Of a stretch of 64,000 nt of DNA, positions 48,526 to 60,044 are shown one piece after another. The notes beneath the pieces are model-generated. The model searched no databases, was not told the origin of the DNA, and was given only the letters and a program-made list of their open reading frames with translations. The DNA is from Heterobilharzia americana (lineage: Eukaryota > Platyhelminthes > Trematoda > Strigeidida > Schistosomatidae): positions 38,423,920 to 38,487,919 of the forward strand of contig OX104128.1 of NCBI GenBank assembly GCA_944470555.2, written 5' to 3'. Made by a program: the position numbers and the translations under genes. The stretch's first letter is position 1, and each line of letters opens with the position of its first letter.

Positions 48526-49752
48526 TCATACATTCTCAGTTCCCTTGACAAATTTGAACAATCTAAGAACAAAGACATTTAAACAATCAAATAACATCAT
48601 TTCACTTCACCAACATTCATCAGCTCCAAACAGTCTACAATTAACATCGAATACTAGTAGTCATCATGACACTATTAACTAGAATAAGAACACTATGCTC
48701 AAAAGACAAACAAGAAGAAGAAGAAGAGGAATTCGGTATCCCTGAGTGTGTTATCATGCACAATGGACATGTGAAGAAACTCATCATGAAGCATGCAAAA
48801 TAATATATTGAGAGACTAGTTTTCCTTCGTCTAGCATTCGAAGATGTTGAGACATCTGACAGGAGAATAGAAAGGAGAATAAAAGCTGCACTGAGAAGCA
48901 GCTTCCCCACTGTCACACGGATTTCACTCTACAATGTAGCATGCTCAATAACACAGTCGGAAGTAGACCAATAAGCATCTCTCGCCACCACCCAACTATG
49001 TATATCAAGTCACCAGTGCTTGTGGAATCAAGTAGATAGGGAGGGATGAAAGGAGTGCATCTACTCGATTTGATGAAGACATCCTGAGAAATTTGTATCT
49101 GAAAGTTAACCTGATGTTCACGCGTGTAGTGGGTAGGCACATGATGGCAACAAAGCACTATACACAGATGCTTCTCAATCCTTCAGGATAATCAACGAAC
49201 GAAGAATGTCATGTTGATTACGGTTTATCGAAGCTGTCGTCACCATCAAACATTTCCAGTCTGATCTATGTTTTCGTAAAGATAGTGTAATTAATCTTTC
49301 TCCACCTTGGTAGTTGTATATAATATTTTGCATGTGTCTTCCTTCTGTTTGGTTATTGGTTCTTAATCACTCCACCTAACATTTTTCCAGTTTTTTCACA
49401 TGATTATGTATCCTACTAGCTTCCTATCAACCCTTCCTATTACACTGATGTTTCTCTCTTGTCCACCGCTTCCCTCCTCCACAGTTTCAGGATTGTCTAT
49501 TTTATCAGATGTTTATAAATGGTTATTGGTTTCGAGTAAGATTTGTTTGTGATCAATAATCCAGTATTTTCTCGACCGACTGACTATCTTACTGTTAATT
49601 TTGGATTTCAAATCTTCATTTATTTCTGTATATTTAGGAAGTGTGTAATGTTGTTATTACTACTTATATTTCATTTCGATTGTAGTTTATTTGAAGCTGA
49701 TGAGAGGCGGTGAAATAAAACGGGGTGGTTTTATAGTGTAAATATCTTTGTT
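48526..49752 (+). repeat. Right arm of the 1.23 kb inverted repeat (Penelope-like 3' part)
   Basis: See the left arm at 38237-39464. In this plus-strand copy the GIY-YIG remnant YVYQVTSACGIK-stop-IGR is near 48994-49040. Two long frames on the opposite strand (48641-48916 and 48913-49158) are conserved between the arms only because the copies are recent. Confidence 0.8.
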
Positions 49753-49876
49753 CTTACATGAATCAACTTTTGTTTTTTTTATAGTAATCTATCCAAGAAT
49801 TACACAGCATGATGTTGAGTATTATGAATCTGAAACAATTGGTCTGTTTTATGAATTTGGATAATGTAATTAAAAG

Positions 49877-50170
49877 ACGTAGATTATCTGAAGAATGTAA
49901 TGTATTAGCGCTATACATTTCGAACAATCCGATCACACATTTTCTTGTTAAGGCGGTTATATATGAAAACTGGAAGTGGGGGAAGAACAAATCTGACATA
50001 AAGGAATTCAATAATAAAAAAGATTATTATTATTATTGAATTACTTTATGTCATATTTGTCCTTCCCCCACTTCCAGTTTTCATATATAACCGCCTTAAC
50101 AAGAAAATGTGTGATCGGATTGTTCGAAATGTATGGCGCTAATACATTACATTCTTCAGATAATCTACGT
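49877..50170. repeat. 294-base near-perfect palindrome
   Basis: Left arm from ACGTAGATTATCTGAAG to AAGGAATTCAATAA pairs with the right arm ending CTTCAGATAATCTACGT. Each arm is about 140 bases with a handful of mismatches. The centre is AT-rich, with ATTATTATTATTATT. Confidence 0.9.
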
Positions 50171-50279
50171 ATTATAAATCTAATTGCCTATAGGACTGTT
50201 TACCTAAGTTGGAGTTTCTGTGTGTTTCTAGCTGGAGTTAGGAAGGAATACATCTCAAACTTAACGGATACATACAAAC

Positions 50280-50414
50280 CAGTAATCTATTTATTCCCAC
50301 TCTATTACTTTTGAATTCAAGTACTATTCAACCAACTTAAGCATACGTGAATATCAGTATATGAAGATACAATGATACTGGTTGGGTTAGATAACAATGC
50401 CAGCGGCTAAAATG
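50280..50414 (+). repeat. Direct repeat, first copy
   Basis: It matches 51496-51621, for example ATATCAGTATATGAAGATAC and AGCGGCTAAAATGA. The spacing of 1.2 kb is what a small element with terminal direct repeats would show. Confidence 0.65.
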
Positions 50415-51495
50415 ATTTCACTTCAGGGGACATCAGACATGTCATTCATTGAAATAGTGTTATTTACTGGATTAGATTTCTAACATAGTTAACTGCAGCA
50501 GAGAATGATGGATCACTGGTCGATTTTCATACGACGCTACTGTAGGAACAATGGATTAGGCTCTTCACTACCCTTTCATAAACCAAAGAATGGTTGAAAA
50601 CTTATTTAGCTCAGGTGGCTAACTAGTCTATATGTTCTCCGAATGAATACAAAGTTTCAGCTAGCCCTTGCTAACTCACATCACTTACTGCACTGATGAA
50701 ATATCCGATAACTTACCAGGTAAGAAATTCGTGGCATAGCACTTTATCATATCCTACTATAAACCTGCGAAGTAAAGATTTAAAAGTTAAGGGACACCAG
50801 AAGTCTCTAGGTGTTCGACCAACTTCTTTATTTTAGAGTTGAAAGTCTGTTTTAAATCTGTTACATAGGAAGCATAGGAGTTAGATAAATTGGTCAGGTG
50901 GTTATGGATCTTTATCTACTAAAGTGTCTAAATGTTGGAAGGTTTAGAACAGCATCAGATTCTATTGCCTCACAATATTATATGATTTTTTGGCTCAGTT
51001 TTTGAGGAGTCAGGCAACCTTCATAGATTTCTAATCGTTGCATGAATAATTACTAGGATAATATTTAAAGTTCCCTTCTGGTAAAATAACTGTTGAAAAT
51101 GCTTCAGTTTTTCGTATTTATATTATTCATCAATTGCATTAGAATTTAGTAGGTAATGGGTGTTTATCAACTTATTTACTTCCATGGAGCTGAGTGCGGC
51201 TTCCGTACCAGGTGCCAGTTTGTGAAGCGTACTCGTCACCGCTATCAAACATGACTGGCAAGGGAATAGCGAGAATCTATACTCAGATCAGTAACAGAAC
51301 ACGTAGTGAACGTTTGGAATGGAGTGTGAACAGACTAATCGAAAGAAGTAAGGTTAGTACATCTTGGCAATGCTGAAGTATTAGTAATTTAAAAGTTCAA
51401 ACCATCATTACGCATCCCAAAGAAGAATGTGCAGCCGCCTTTTCTGCCATAACCAACGTGAGGCATTGGTCACGCTATGAAATTCTCTACCGATG
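50415..51495. other. Unannotated stretch between two direct repeats
   Basis: No coding potential seen. The frame at 51194-51376 has no recognisable motif. Confidence 0.4.
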
Positions 51496-51621
51496 CAGTA
51501 ATCCATTTATTCCCAATCTACTGCTATCGAATTCAAGTATTTTTTAATCAACGTGGATATCAGTATATGAAGATACTACGATATTGGTTGGGTTAGACAA
51601 TAATACTAGCGGCTAAAATGA
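51496..51621 (+). repeat. Direct repeat, second copy
   Basis: See 50280-50414. The repeats do not begin TG or end CA. Confidence 0.65.
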
Positions 51622-52484
51622 AGATTATCGAACAGCATGTTTGTCACTTTTTTCTTCATAATACTTCTATTTAATTCGTCTTTGTATTTCAAAATGACTA
51701 ATACATTCAAACTTTTCATATTGTTCCTCAATAATAACCTAAAATGCTATACTACGAAGCAGCTCAATTTCACATTGTGTTCAATCTTTGGGAATTAAGA
51801 ACATATCAGAGATACAGACAGGCAAAATCAACGTAGAACCTTGTGTAAAAGTTCCCACACTTTACAGTAGTACATAAACACCAAGTGGATAGAAAAATAT
51901 TGATATCAAAGTAAACTTAAGTGTATGAAGGGAGAGAAAATTTAACAATTAAGTTTGGTTAAAATATTTAGGCTTTAGAAGACGTCAACCACTGATTCCT
52001 ACCTAATATCTCGGTTTACATCTTCTTAGATAGCTCAGATCATCCGTCATCGACTTTATGCACTAATTCCATATCTTAGTTTGGTCACCCTAAGCCTTCT
52101 TCTAACGTAATCCAGCTTCTTCTAGCATTGCACGGCAAGGTAAGCAGATGATTAGGATGAGCAGAAAATATCTCATTCACCTTAATCGGTAAAGGATATG
52201 TCCCACTAGCCCAAATGTAATCCCTAACTCCTTCGTTAACTCCATCTTTTGTTGTCCAACAAAGTGTGAATTGGTTTTCAAGAGTTATTTTGCATCTGAT
52301 AAGAGTAAAGTGAAGTACACACTAGACATTATTAGGTTCCTTCATATGGCGGTTAAAGGTAGTCGTATTAACTAATATCAGTAGTTCACTGGATTTTCAG
52401 GTAGACGATAAGTGTTTAAGAAGCTTCAAACAAAAGATTCACTACTGGTGGTACGTATATGGAAAGGTTGAGTGACTTCGACTA
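51622..52484. other. Unannotated AT-rich spacer
   Basis: No feature recognised. Confidence 0.4.
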
Positions 52485-52650
52485 GCCATTCATGCTAGGA
52501 TGAAATGCACATCCTGGATTCCACTGCTAGCCACTATCCATCATTACTGTATAGTTAAGAACACAGGCAATATCGAGGCATCTGCACAGGAGCCCATACG
52601 CCAACAGAGAGTGATCAATTCGGTCCAGTCAACGACGGTGTAGTACAAGC
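52485..52650 (+). repeat. Smα-like SINE, 3' half
   Basis: It starts within stem II of the hammerhead (TAGGATGAAATGCACATCCT), followed by GGATTCCACTGCTAGCCACT and the 3' segment AATATCGAGGCATCTGCACA. The 5' core and head are missing. Confidence 0.75.
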
Positions 52651-52703
52651 TATAGCACTAGTTTACATAGATGCTTGTATACCTGAAACAGTTTGATCGA
52701 AAA

Positions 52704-52873
52704 TTGTCGACTTGAATTAAAGATAGCATCGATATGACGTAACTGAAAACACATAAACTGAATGAATAAATATGCAGAACTAAGATTGCCAGCATACAGA
52801 ATATTCTACGGGAAGGGGGTGGGGGTGTTTTCAATTACGTCATATCAATCTCATCTTTAATTCAAGCCAACAA
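52704..52873. repeat. Foldback with 49-base arms and a 72-base loop
   Basis: CTTGAATTAAAGAT and GATATGACGTAA on the left pair with the matching segments at 52825-52873. About six mismatches were seen. Confidence 0.85.
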
Positions 52874-53159
52874 TTTTATCTATCAATCTGATTCAAGTAT
52901 AGAAACATTTATGTTAAAATTATTCTGGATTGTAAGCAGCAGATGAGAAACTGCGAAACGAAACCAAATCTCACGTTACCGATCTCTTTAAATTTGTGAA
53001 GAAAAAGAATTGTATGAAAGAATGTAATTTGTAGACTCTGTAAACATTTCACGGTGGTTCAATCTATTCAGCTTATTTAATTCGGTCATATCAGGTAAAC
53101 TGGGGATCAAAGATGTGAAAAGATAGTTCAATTATGCAAAATCTATACATAAAACTCTT

Positions 53160-53310
53160 AGTGATTGAAGTGAAATAAAATTCTGGTCAGCAGTTGAACC
53201 TCGTAGCTCAGTTAGTAGAGTACCGAGTGGGCAACCCCGTGGTCGCTGGTTCGAATCCTGCCGCGGTCCAGATTCTCATCTCACCTTCAATTATCACCCA
53301 GTACAAACAC
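53160..53310 (+). repeat. Family D tRNA-like unit, best preserved
   Basis: The tRNA-like part (53198-53270) has ACCTCG pairing with CGCGGT, TAGCTCAGTTAGTAGAG as D-arm/A-box and GGTTCGAATCC as B-box. It is flanked by GTGATTGAAGTGAAAT and TCTCACCTTCAATTATCAC, which are inverse of each other. An anticodon arm is not convincing, so I treat it as a SINE-like repeat, not a tRNA gene. Confidence 0.7.
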
Positions 53311-53700
53311 ATAGAATCGATGAAACTTACGAAACACTTTAAAATAGTACAAACCACTTAAAACTTAACATGGAGAAAGATATACGTATACACATATATG
53401 TACTGATATAGAAATAATCATCACACTAGTGAACATTTTTATTTCTCTGTATACAGAATACTGATAACAATAAATGTTTATCTTAATGGGATCAGGAAAT
53501 AATAACCAATTACAATGTGACTGAGAAAATGAGTAGACAATTTCTCACAGTAAAAAAAGAAAATTCATATTTGATTCAATTGTTTGTTTGTTTTTAAACT
53601 ATCTCCATAACAATACAGAAGTTTGCATTCATCCATGAATAAACAATATTGATAATATTCAAAGTGATTCAGTATGCAAGTAAGATAGTTGAAGAAAGTT

Positions 53701-53703
<3 letters not shown>

Positions 53704-53766
<63 letters not shown>
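53704..53766. repeat. (TA)n microsatellite
   Basis: About 31 TA units. Confidence 0.98.
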
Positions 53767-53767
<1 letters not shown>

Positions 53768-54045
53768 TAAAATTAAACCCTTTCCTGTGTATTATTGAAT
53801 ACAAGAAAAAGGCATATCATCAAATGAAACAAGAACATGTATAAGAGGGAGTAGGGGGCTGGGAGGAATATGTAGATTGATGTGTACACAGTTCATCTGA
53901 GAAGATAAAAAAAACGACCGTACTACGAAATCTTTTCATAATTATCTTATACAGGAAAATGTACTCCTCTACTTATACGTTTATTTTCAATAGAAAAAAA
54001 AAGTGGAATTGTAAAGGTTAGTTTTATTTGTTTATGTCAATTGGG

Positions 54046-54118
<73 letters not shown>
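54046..54118. repeat. (GTA)n microsatellite
   Basis: About 24 uninterrupted GTA units. Confidence 0.98.
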
Positions 54119-55538
54119 ACAAAAATATATCCTCTAATAGAATAAAGAGGTATAATCTCTTTAGCGTAGTATTACAGTAATATTAACAACAACGTGATAA
54201 ACTTATATGGATGTTATAAATCCCATCCGCAGATAACAGCAGCAGCTTAACGAAACAATAGTATGTTAATTGTTAAGTTTATTATCCATTCATAGAATGC
54301 ATAGCTTATACACATCTATGCTATAGTACAAGTTGGAAAGTGTTACTCCTCCTACACATTGTACGCTATTTATTAATTTCCAATAGAACACATCGAAAGC
54401 ATACACTTAGAAGTGAGATAATTATGGCAAAATGTATTGTTTCCGTTTCATTTTGTATATTTTTTTTCATTTGATATGTGAATAGATAGAGTAATGATAG
54501 ATAACTACACTGAATACAATGAAAGGTTCTTCGGCAGTGACTATTAACCCTTCCAAGATAATCTTCCTTATTATGCACAGGAAGATACACATATACACAG
54601 GTAGAGAATACGCTTCTTCTCCTTCGGTTTTCCTTTAGGTAAATAACTAACGAAAAAGACTCACTTCTAAATGATATTTGAAGAAAGTAGGAGAATAGGA
54701 ACTGAAAGTAGAATGAATTACACTGAGAGAAAAGAGAATATACACGAAAGAGAAAAATAAAATAAAGAAAAAGTGAATGAATGAATGAATTATCACCTCC
54801 ATCCGTTCACAATGTGAATCATAACAATTCATCAGACTAATTTAGTTCAAACTTAAAAAACAACAAAGATGATGTACATACAACCAGAAGAAAAACTTTA
54901 AAACTCAGTGAAGAAAGGGGGGAAGGAAAAGCCTAAGGCACATTGTATAATCAGAACAACTTTTCTAAGTAAATGGAACGTCATACTTGTTCACAGGAAT
55001 GCAATTCACAAAATAGTAATGGGAATGTGAGATACAATTGGATGATATACAACATCATTTAGAAATTAAATATTCGAAAGACAAGCGAAAAAGACGATAG
55101 AATACACAGAAGAGAACTAAATGAAAGAAGTTAGTTACAAAATGAGAACTATTTACCCCCAAAAATCCGATCAGTAAATCTAATAACCCCTGGCATAGAA
55201 ATGAACAATCTTATTACTTATCAGAATGATTTAGTTAGTTGACTACTCAGAAAGTTGTAACCAGAAATAAAGAAACTAAGATAGAATTGCCATAGTAACT
55301 AGGAGATGAATTTCAGGGAAAAGGGGGGTGGAGACATAGAACTGTCACCCAATGCTAGATAGTTGATAGAAAGACAAAAGGTATTCCTTAATGGAGAATT
55401 TTAAAAATAAAATAAAAAACAATTTGGGATTCAAGGGAGTTCATTATGAAGTAAACTTTCCTCACAAAAATAGACAGGAACATAAATACAAGGATAGGAA
55501 ACAAACAATGAAGAGAATAATAGGGAAATAGGTGATAA

Positions 55539-55762
55539 TCAAGAACTACCACCAGTTGGAGGATTTTTCTTTGATGTATTAATTACATCAGAAATTATAC
55601 TTCTTGATGATAAAGCAGCTTGATGACGTTGAAACTGTTGTTGTTGATATAATTGACGATCTAATATTCGATCATTATTTGTCCATCCATCAAATGCCTT
55701 ATAAGTATAATTTATAAAGGCTAAATTTTTTTGATAACTTTTCATAGGATCCGTAACATTTG
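55539..55762 (-). CDS. STK38: NDR-family protein kinase (STK38/Tricornered-like), last exon
   Basis: This terminal exon follows TTTTTACTAG at 55763-55772 (acceptor) and reads in frame with the exon at 58855-59157, joining as SW-S-NVTDPM. It encodes 73 complete residues and ends at TGA (55541-55539). It contains the hydrophobic motif of NDR1/2 kinases, FINYTYKAF, in which the threonine is the site phosphorylated by MST/Hippo-type kinases in the family. LATS kinases have a different motif here, so NDR is the right subfamily. The tail after KAFDGW is unlike vertebrate NDR: a glutamine-rich stretch (LYQQQQFQRHQ) and a Ser/Thr/Pro-rich end (PPTGGSS). The family role is control of cell shape and growth downstream of Hippo-type kinases with the MOB co-activator; this is known of the family, not shown here. 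Confidence 0.92.
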
Positions 55763-56079
55763 CTAGTAAAAAGATAACATTAAACAAAAAACATAACTAA
55801 TTAAATGGTATTAATTGCACAGTTAATAATAATGACAGTGATCTGCTTGAACCTTGAACTACCAAAATTATCCATTGAACATATTTCACCAAATTCTTTC
55901 CTTACAATTTGTTTTAATCATTTAAATATATCCTTTAAATGCATCATATACTCTTGCACATTTTAAAACTCTTTTCAACTCTCTATTTCTCGAGTCAATA
56001 ACAAAGTATAGGAAAAACTGTTACGTTATATGAAAGTGGACTTTTCAGTGCATAACAGTACATCATATGTCTCTAGTTG

Positions 56080-56265
56080 GTATTCATCATGGACTGATTG
56101 AGTGACTGAAGGAACATTGGAAACCTGCGAGTACTAGACAGATGTTTCGTCTCATTTGCATAGGACTCCTCAGCAGTGTGCACTCACGCCCCCGCCAGTG
56201 ATTCGACCCATGACCTTCAGGTTCCATGGCCAGCACGTTACCATTGACCAACTGAGTTGGAGTTC
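56080..56265 (-). repeat. Family C SINE in the NDR intron (sense with the gene)
   Basis: On the minus strand the head has CTCAGTTGGTCAATGGTAAC (A-box like) and GGGTCGAATCAC (B-box like). The hammerhead at 56183-56124 and the tail ending TCAGTCCATGATGAATACC near 56080 follow. Confidence 0.75.
56124..56183 (-). ncRNA. Hammerhead ribozyme of family C SINE, core intact
   Basis: On the minus strand: ACTG (stem I), CTGAGGA (56173-56167), GTCC, a 10-base loop, AGAC, GAAA, ACATCTGTC (stem III ACA/TGT and GTC), then TAGT (stem I, including one G-T pair). All conserved core positions are present. Stem II pairs in three of four positions. The order fits a type I hammerhead. The gene and the ribozyme are on the same strand, so the intron RNA would contain it. 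Confidence 0.75.
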
Positions 56266-56394
56266 AATAGTCCATATTTCAAACTTCTGTCAGTTCACGA
56301 AATAGCGAAACCATCATCGAATGTCATCGTTGAGTATTTGTCCACATGGTTACCAGGTTCGCTCTACTGGTTACGGCTTCTCATTAGACCTTCA

Positions 56395-56610
56395 GGAATC
56401 AACTCTCGAATCTAGTCACCAATCAGCACTAGTTCAATTGATGGTAACATGATGGCCACGAAACCTGAAAGTCACGGATTCGATCCCTGGTAGGGTCTTG
56501 GGAGCACACTGCTGAAGAATCCCATACTTGGACGAAACCGCAGTCCAGTACTCCCAGGTTTCCGATGTTCCTGTAACTGATGTCAGTCCATGATGAATAC
56601 CAACTTGAAA
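56395..56610 (+). repeat. Family C SINE in the NDR intron (antisense to the gene)
   Basis: The head has GGATTCGATCCC (B-box like), followed by the hammerhead and the tail that ends GTCAGTCCATGATGAATACC. It faces the copy at 56080-56265 with a gap of about 130 bases. Confidence 0.75.
56504..56557 (+). ncRNA. Hammerhead ribozyme of family C SINE, core intact
   Basis: ACTG (stem I), CTGAAGA (56512-56518), ATCC, CATACTT, GGAC, GAAA, ACCGCAGTC (weak stem III with GTC), CAGT (stem I, four perfect pairs). Stem II has one A-C mismatch. It is similar to 56124-56183 and to the mutated copy at 44317-44371. Confidence 0.75.
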
Positions 56611-57634
56611 AATCTCTTAATCCCCAAATTCAACATCATATTTCTATTCGTCAGTTACTTAGCTTGAGTTGCAGATTTTTGTGTCGCCTGAATAAACCAC
56701 CACCACCAAGCTTACGCCTGTATTTCTGTTGATTTTTCATTAAAGACCGGATGCTCATCCAGAACCAGCTGGCTACTTCAGATTATGGCCTTGAATACTG
56801 TTATTATAAACATCATGGAGATCCAATAACCATTTCGTCTCAAAGTTATTGTTCTGGGAGTGAATTTGCTGAAAGATTACATGCTGAGAATTCCATACTA
56901 TCATATATATTGTTTGGAATAAAATTATTATTATTGACTAACGCATCAATGAGATATAGTTATTCATACTTGTGTCGTAGACGGATGAAAGGTGCCACGT
57001 TATTCATCGAAATGACATTGTTGAAGAGGAATTTCAAACATAAGATAATTTTGATAGTGTTGTGTTCCCTCAACTGGATACTTTAATAGTCAAGCTTCCA
57101 TTGTCATTCTAGACAGAGTCATGAGTAATAACAAAGACATCTGCAGAATCATCTCTTCATTGATTGCTTATCGTTTGTCAATCACTTTGCTGAACGTTCT
57201 TCTAGTTTCTTCATATGATTACGCAACAACTTCATCTCTTGCACTCCTGTCTGTTTGTTGTTTTACCCACCCATCCCCCTCCCCCGCCAAATTTACTCAC
57301 CTATTCAGTCCTAGTTAAAGTTATCTATCGAGTACGGTTTAGTAAGTTTTTATGTTGGTAGTAACATAAGTAAACCATATTTACACTAGTGTCAGTTTTA
57401 TAATTTATTCAATACTACATAGTTTCGGAACCATAGTAATGAAAATGGAGTTCGAAACAATGACCATTTAGTTGAAAGTACAGTAATTAAATTAAAAAAT
57501 ATCATTCTTAATGAGACAACACGGTTTATTCAATTTATATTGGGACTAAAATCATAAATTTTTATATTAATGTTGAATCGTGTTGGACTTCTATGATCTA
57601 TGTCTCGAATAATGAATCAATAAAACCACTATAG

Positions 57635-57760
57635 TAATGATGGATAGTGGCTAGCAATGGAATCCATAATGTGCGTTTCGTCCTATTTGGAACTCGTCAG
57701 TTGCATGCACCTCATTCTCAGTGAGTGATATTGTTCACTGTATTGATGTGAGTAACGTCT
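57635..57760 (-). ncRNA. Smα-like hammerhead SINE in the NDR intron
   Basis: The minus strand has CTGACGA, stem II GTTCC/AGGAC around AAAT, GAAA, then GCACATT as the cleavage region and GGATTCCATTGCTAGCC. The core is kept, but stem I (TGCAA versus ATGG) and stem III do not pair, so activity is doubtful. Confidence 0.7.
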
Positions 57761-58252
57761 GACTACTTAAAATATTCAGTAGTATATCCAAACATATTTC
57801 CATATTCAATCAGGTTATATGTAAGGCGAAAGATACCACAGGCTCGTTTCTCTTATGTTATACAACTACAGGTTTATTGAATTCGTAAGTGTTAAATATA
57901 CAGATTGCAATAGCTTCAAGTTCAGATTCACTAGCTTATGAAAGGAAACATGAATACTTCCATGAAGTCATTGTCGAACATTACGATACACTTGAAGATG
58001 TGAAATCATAGACTAAAAGATAAACTGGATGGAAACCAGGTGTCTAATTAACATTTTTAACCCTAATGCATCAAGTTGCTTGTCGTTTAACCATTAGTCT
58101 ATTCTTCTCCCCATCAATAAATACTAAGGTTCAAAGAAGAGTCTTCCTTGAATTACAAAGATGATTCTATGATGGAAATTATTTGTTTGAGGAGAAATTC
58201 TTTATTTGATACATCAGTTAAAAAAACAGAGTAAAAACAATTGTAATCTACT

Positions 58253-58390
58253 CGGTGGATAACAATGGAATACCGTAGGCGCCTTTGGTCGTTTTTGGGA
58301 CTCGTCAACCGGATGTTTCTCCGACTGAGAATCAAACCAAGTATCCATCGCTTCAAACACCAAAGAGTTATCCACTAGGGTACTTGGGAT
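58253..58390 (-). repeat. Smα-like SINE in the NDR intron
   Basis: The minus strand has the head CTAGTGGATAACTCTTTGG and a hammerhead whose core reads TTGACGA and CAAA, so it is inactive. It is inverse to the next copy. Confidence 0.7.
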
Positions 58391-58409
58391 TTCCCGTCGG
58401 TATACTTCC

Positions 58410-58620
58410 CCACCAGTCCAGTGGATAACACTTTGTCATTTGAAACAGTGGGTACGAGATTCGAGTCTCATTGGGGTGCAGTCACATCCGGTTGACGAGT
58501 TTGAAACAAGACATAACACTTGTCCACTCTCAGCCACCAAATATCCAGGTAGTATCGAGGCATTCGCATAGGAGCCCATCTGCTAAAAGAGATCGAAGAA
58601 TTAGACCCAGCGTAGCAATG
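58410..58620 (+). repeat. Smα-like SINE in the NDR intron, plus strand
   Basis: The head TCCAGTGGATAACACTTTG and GAGATTCGAGTCTC are followed by CATCCGGTTGACGAGTTTGA. The remainder of the hammerhead is rearranged, then comes the tail TATCGAGGCATTCGCATAGG. Confidence 0.65.
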
Positions 58621-58786
58621 GGAAATTGCAGGTATAAAAAAAACTTTACAACCTTATTGACTAGTTAATCTTTCTTGTCTAATTACATCACCTATGTCCA
58701 ATTCACAGCTCCACTAAGTATTGGAAATATCTGAAGTATTCTCAAGTTGTTAGGCAGTAGAATACCTCTGAACATTTATCCTACTA

Positions 58787-60044
<1,258 letters not shown>

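Larger units (their letters stand above)
53311..55538 (-). other. 3' flank of the NDR kinase gene (probable 3' UTR and downstream DNA)
   Basis: Downstream of the stop codon at 55539. It is poor in transposon remnants compared with the rest of the window. It has a (TA)n run at 53704-53766 and a (GTA)n run at 54046-54118. I could not choose a polyadenylation site. Possible AATAAA-like words on the minus strand are too common here to be informative. Confidence 0.4.

Noticed and set aside
53198..53270. A tRNA gene
   Set aside because: The A and B boxes and an acceptor-like pairing are there, but no convincing anticodon arm. The unit is one of several repeats with shared flanks.
56751..57086. 111-codon frame in the NDR intron
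   Set aside because: Antisense to the host gene, with no recognisable domain; composition looks like AT-rich non-coding DNA.
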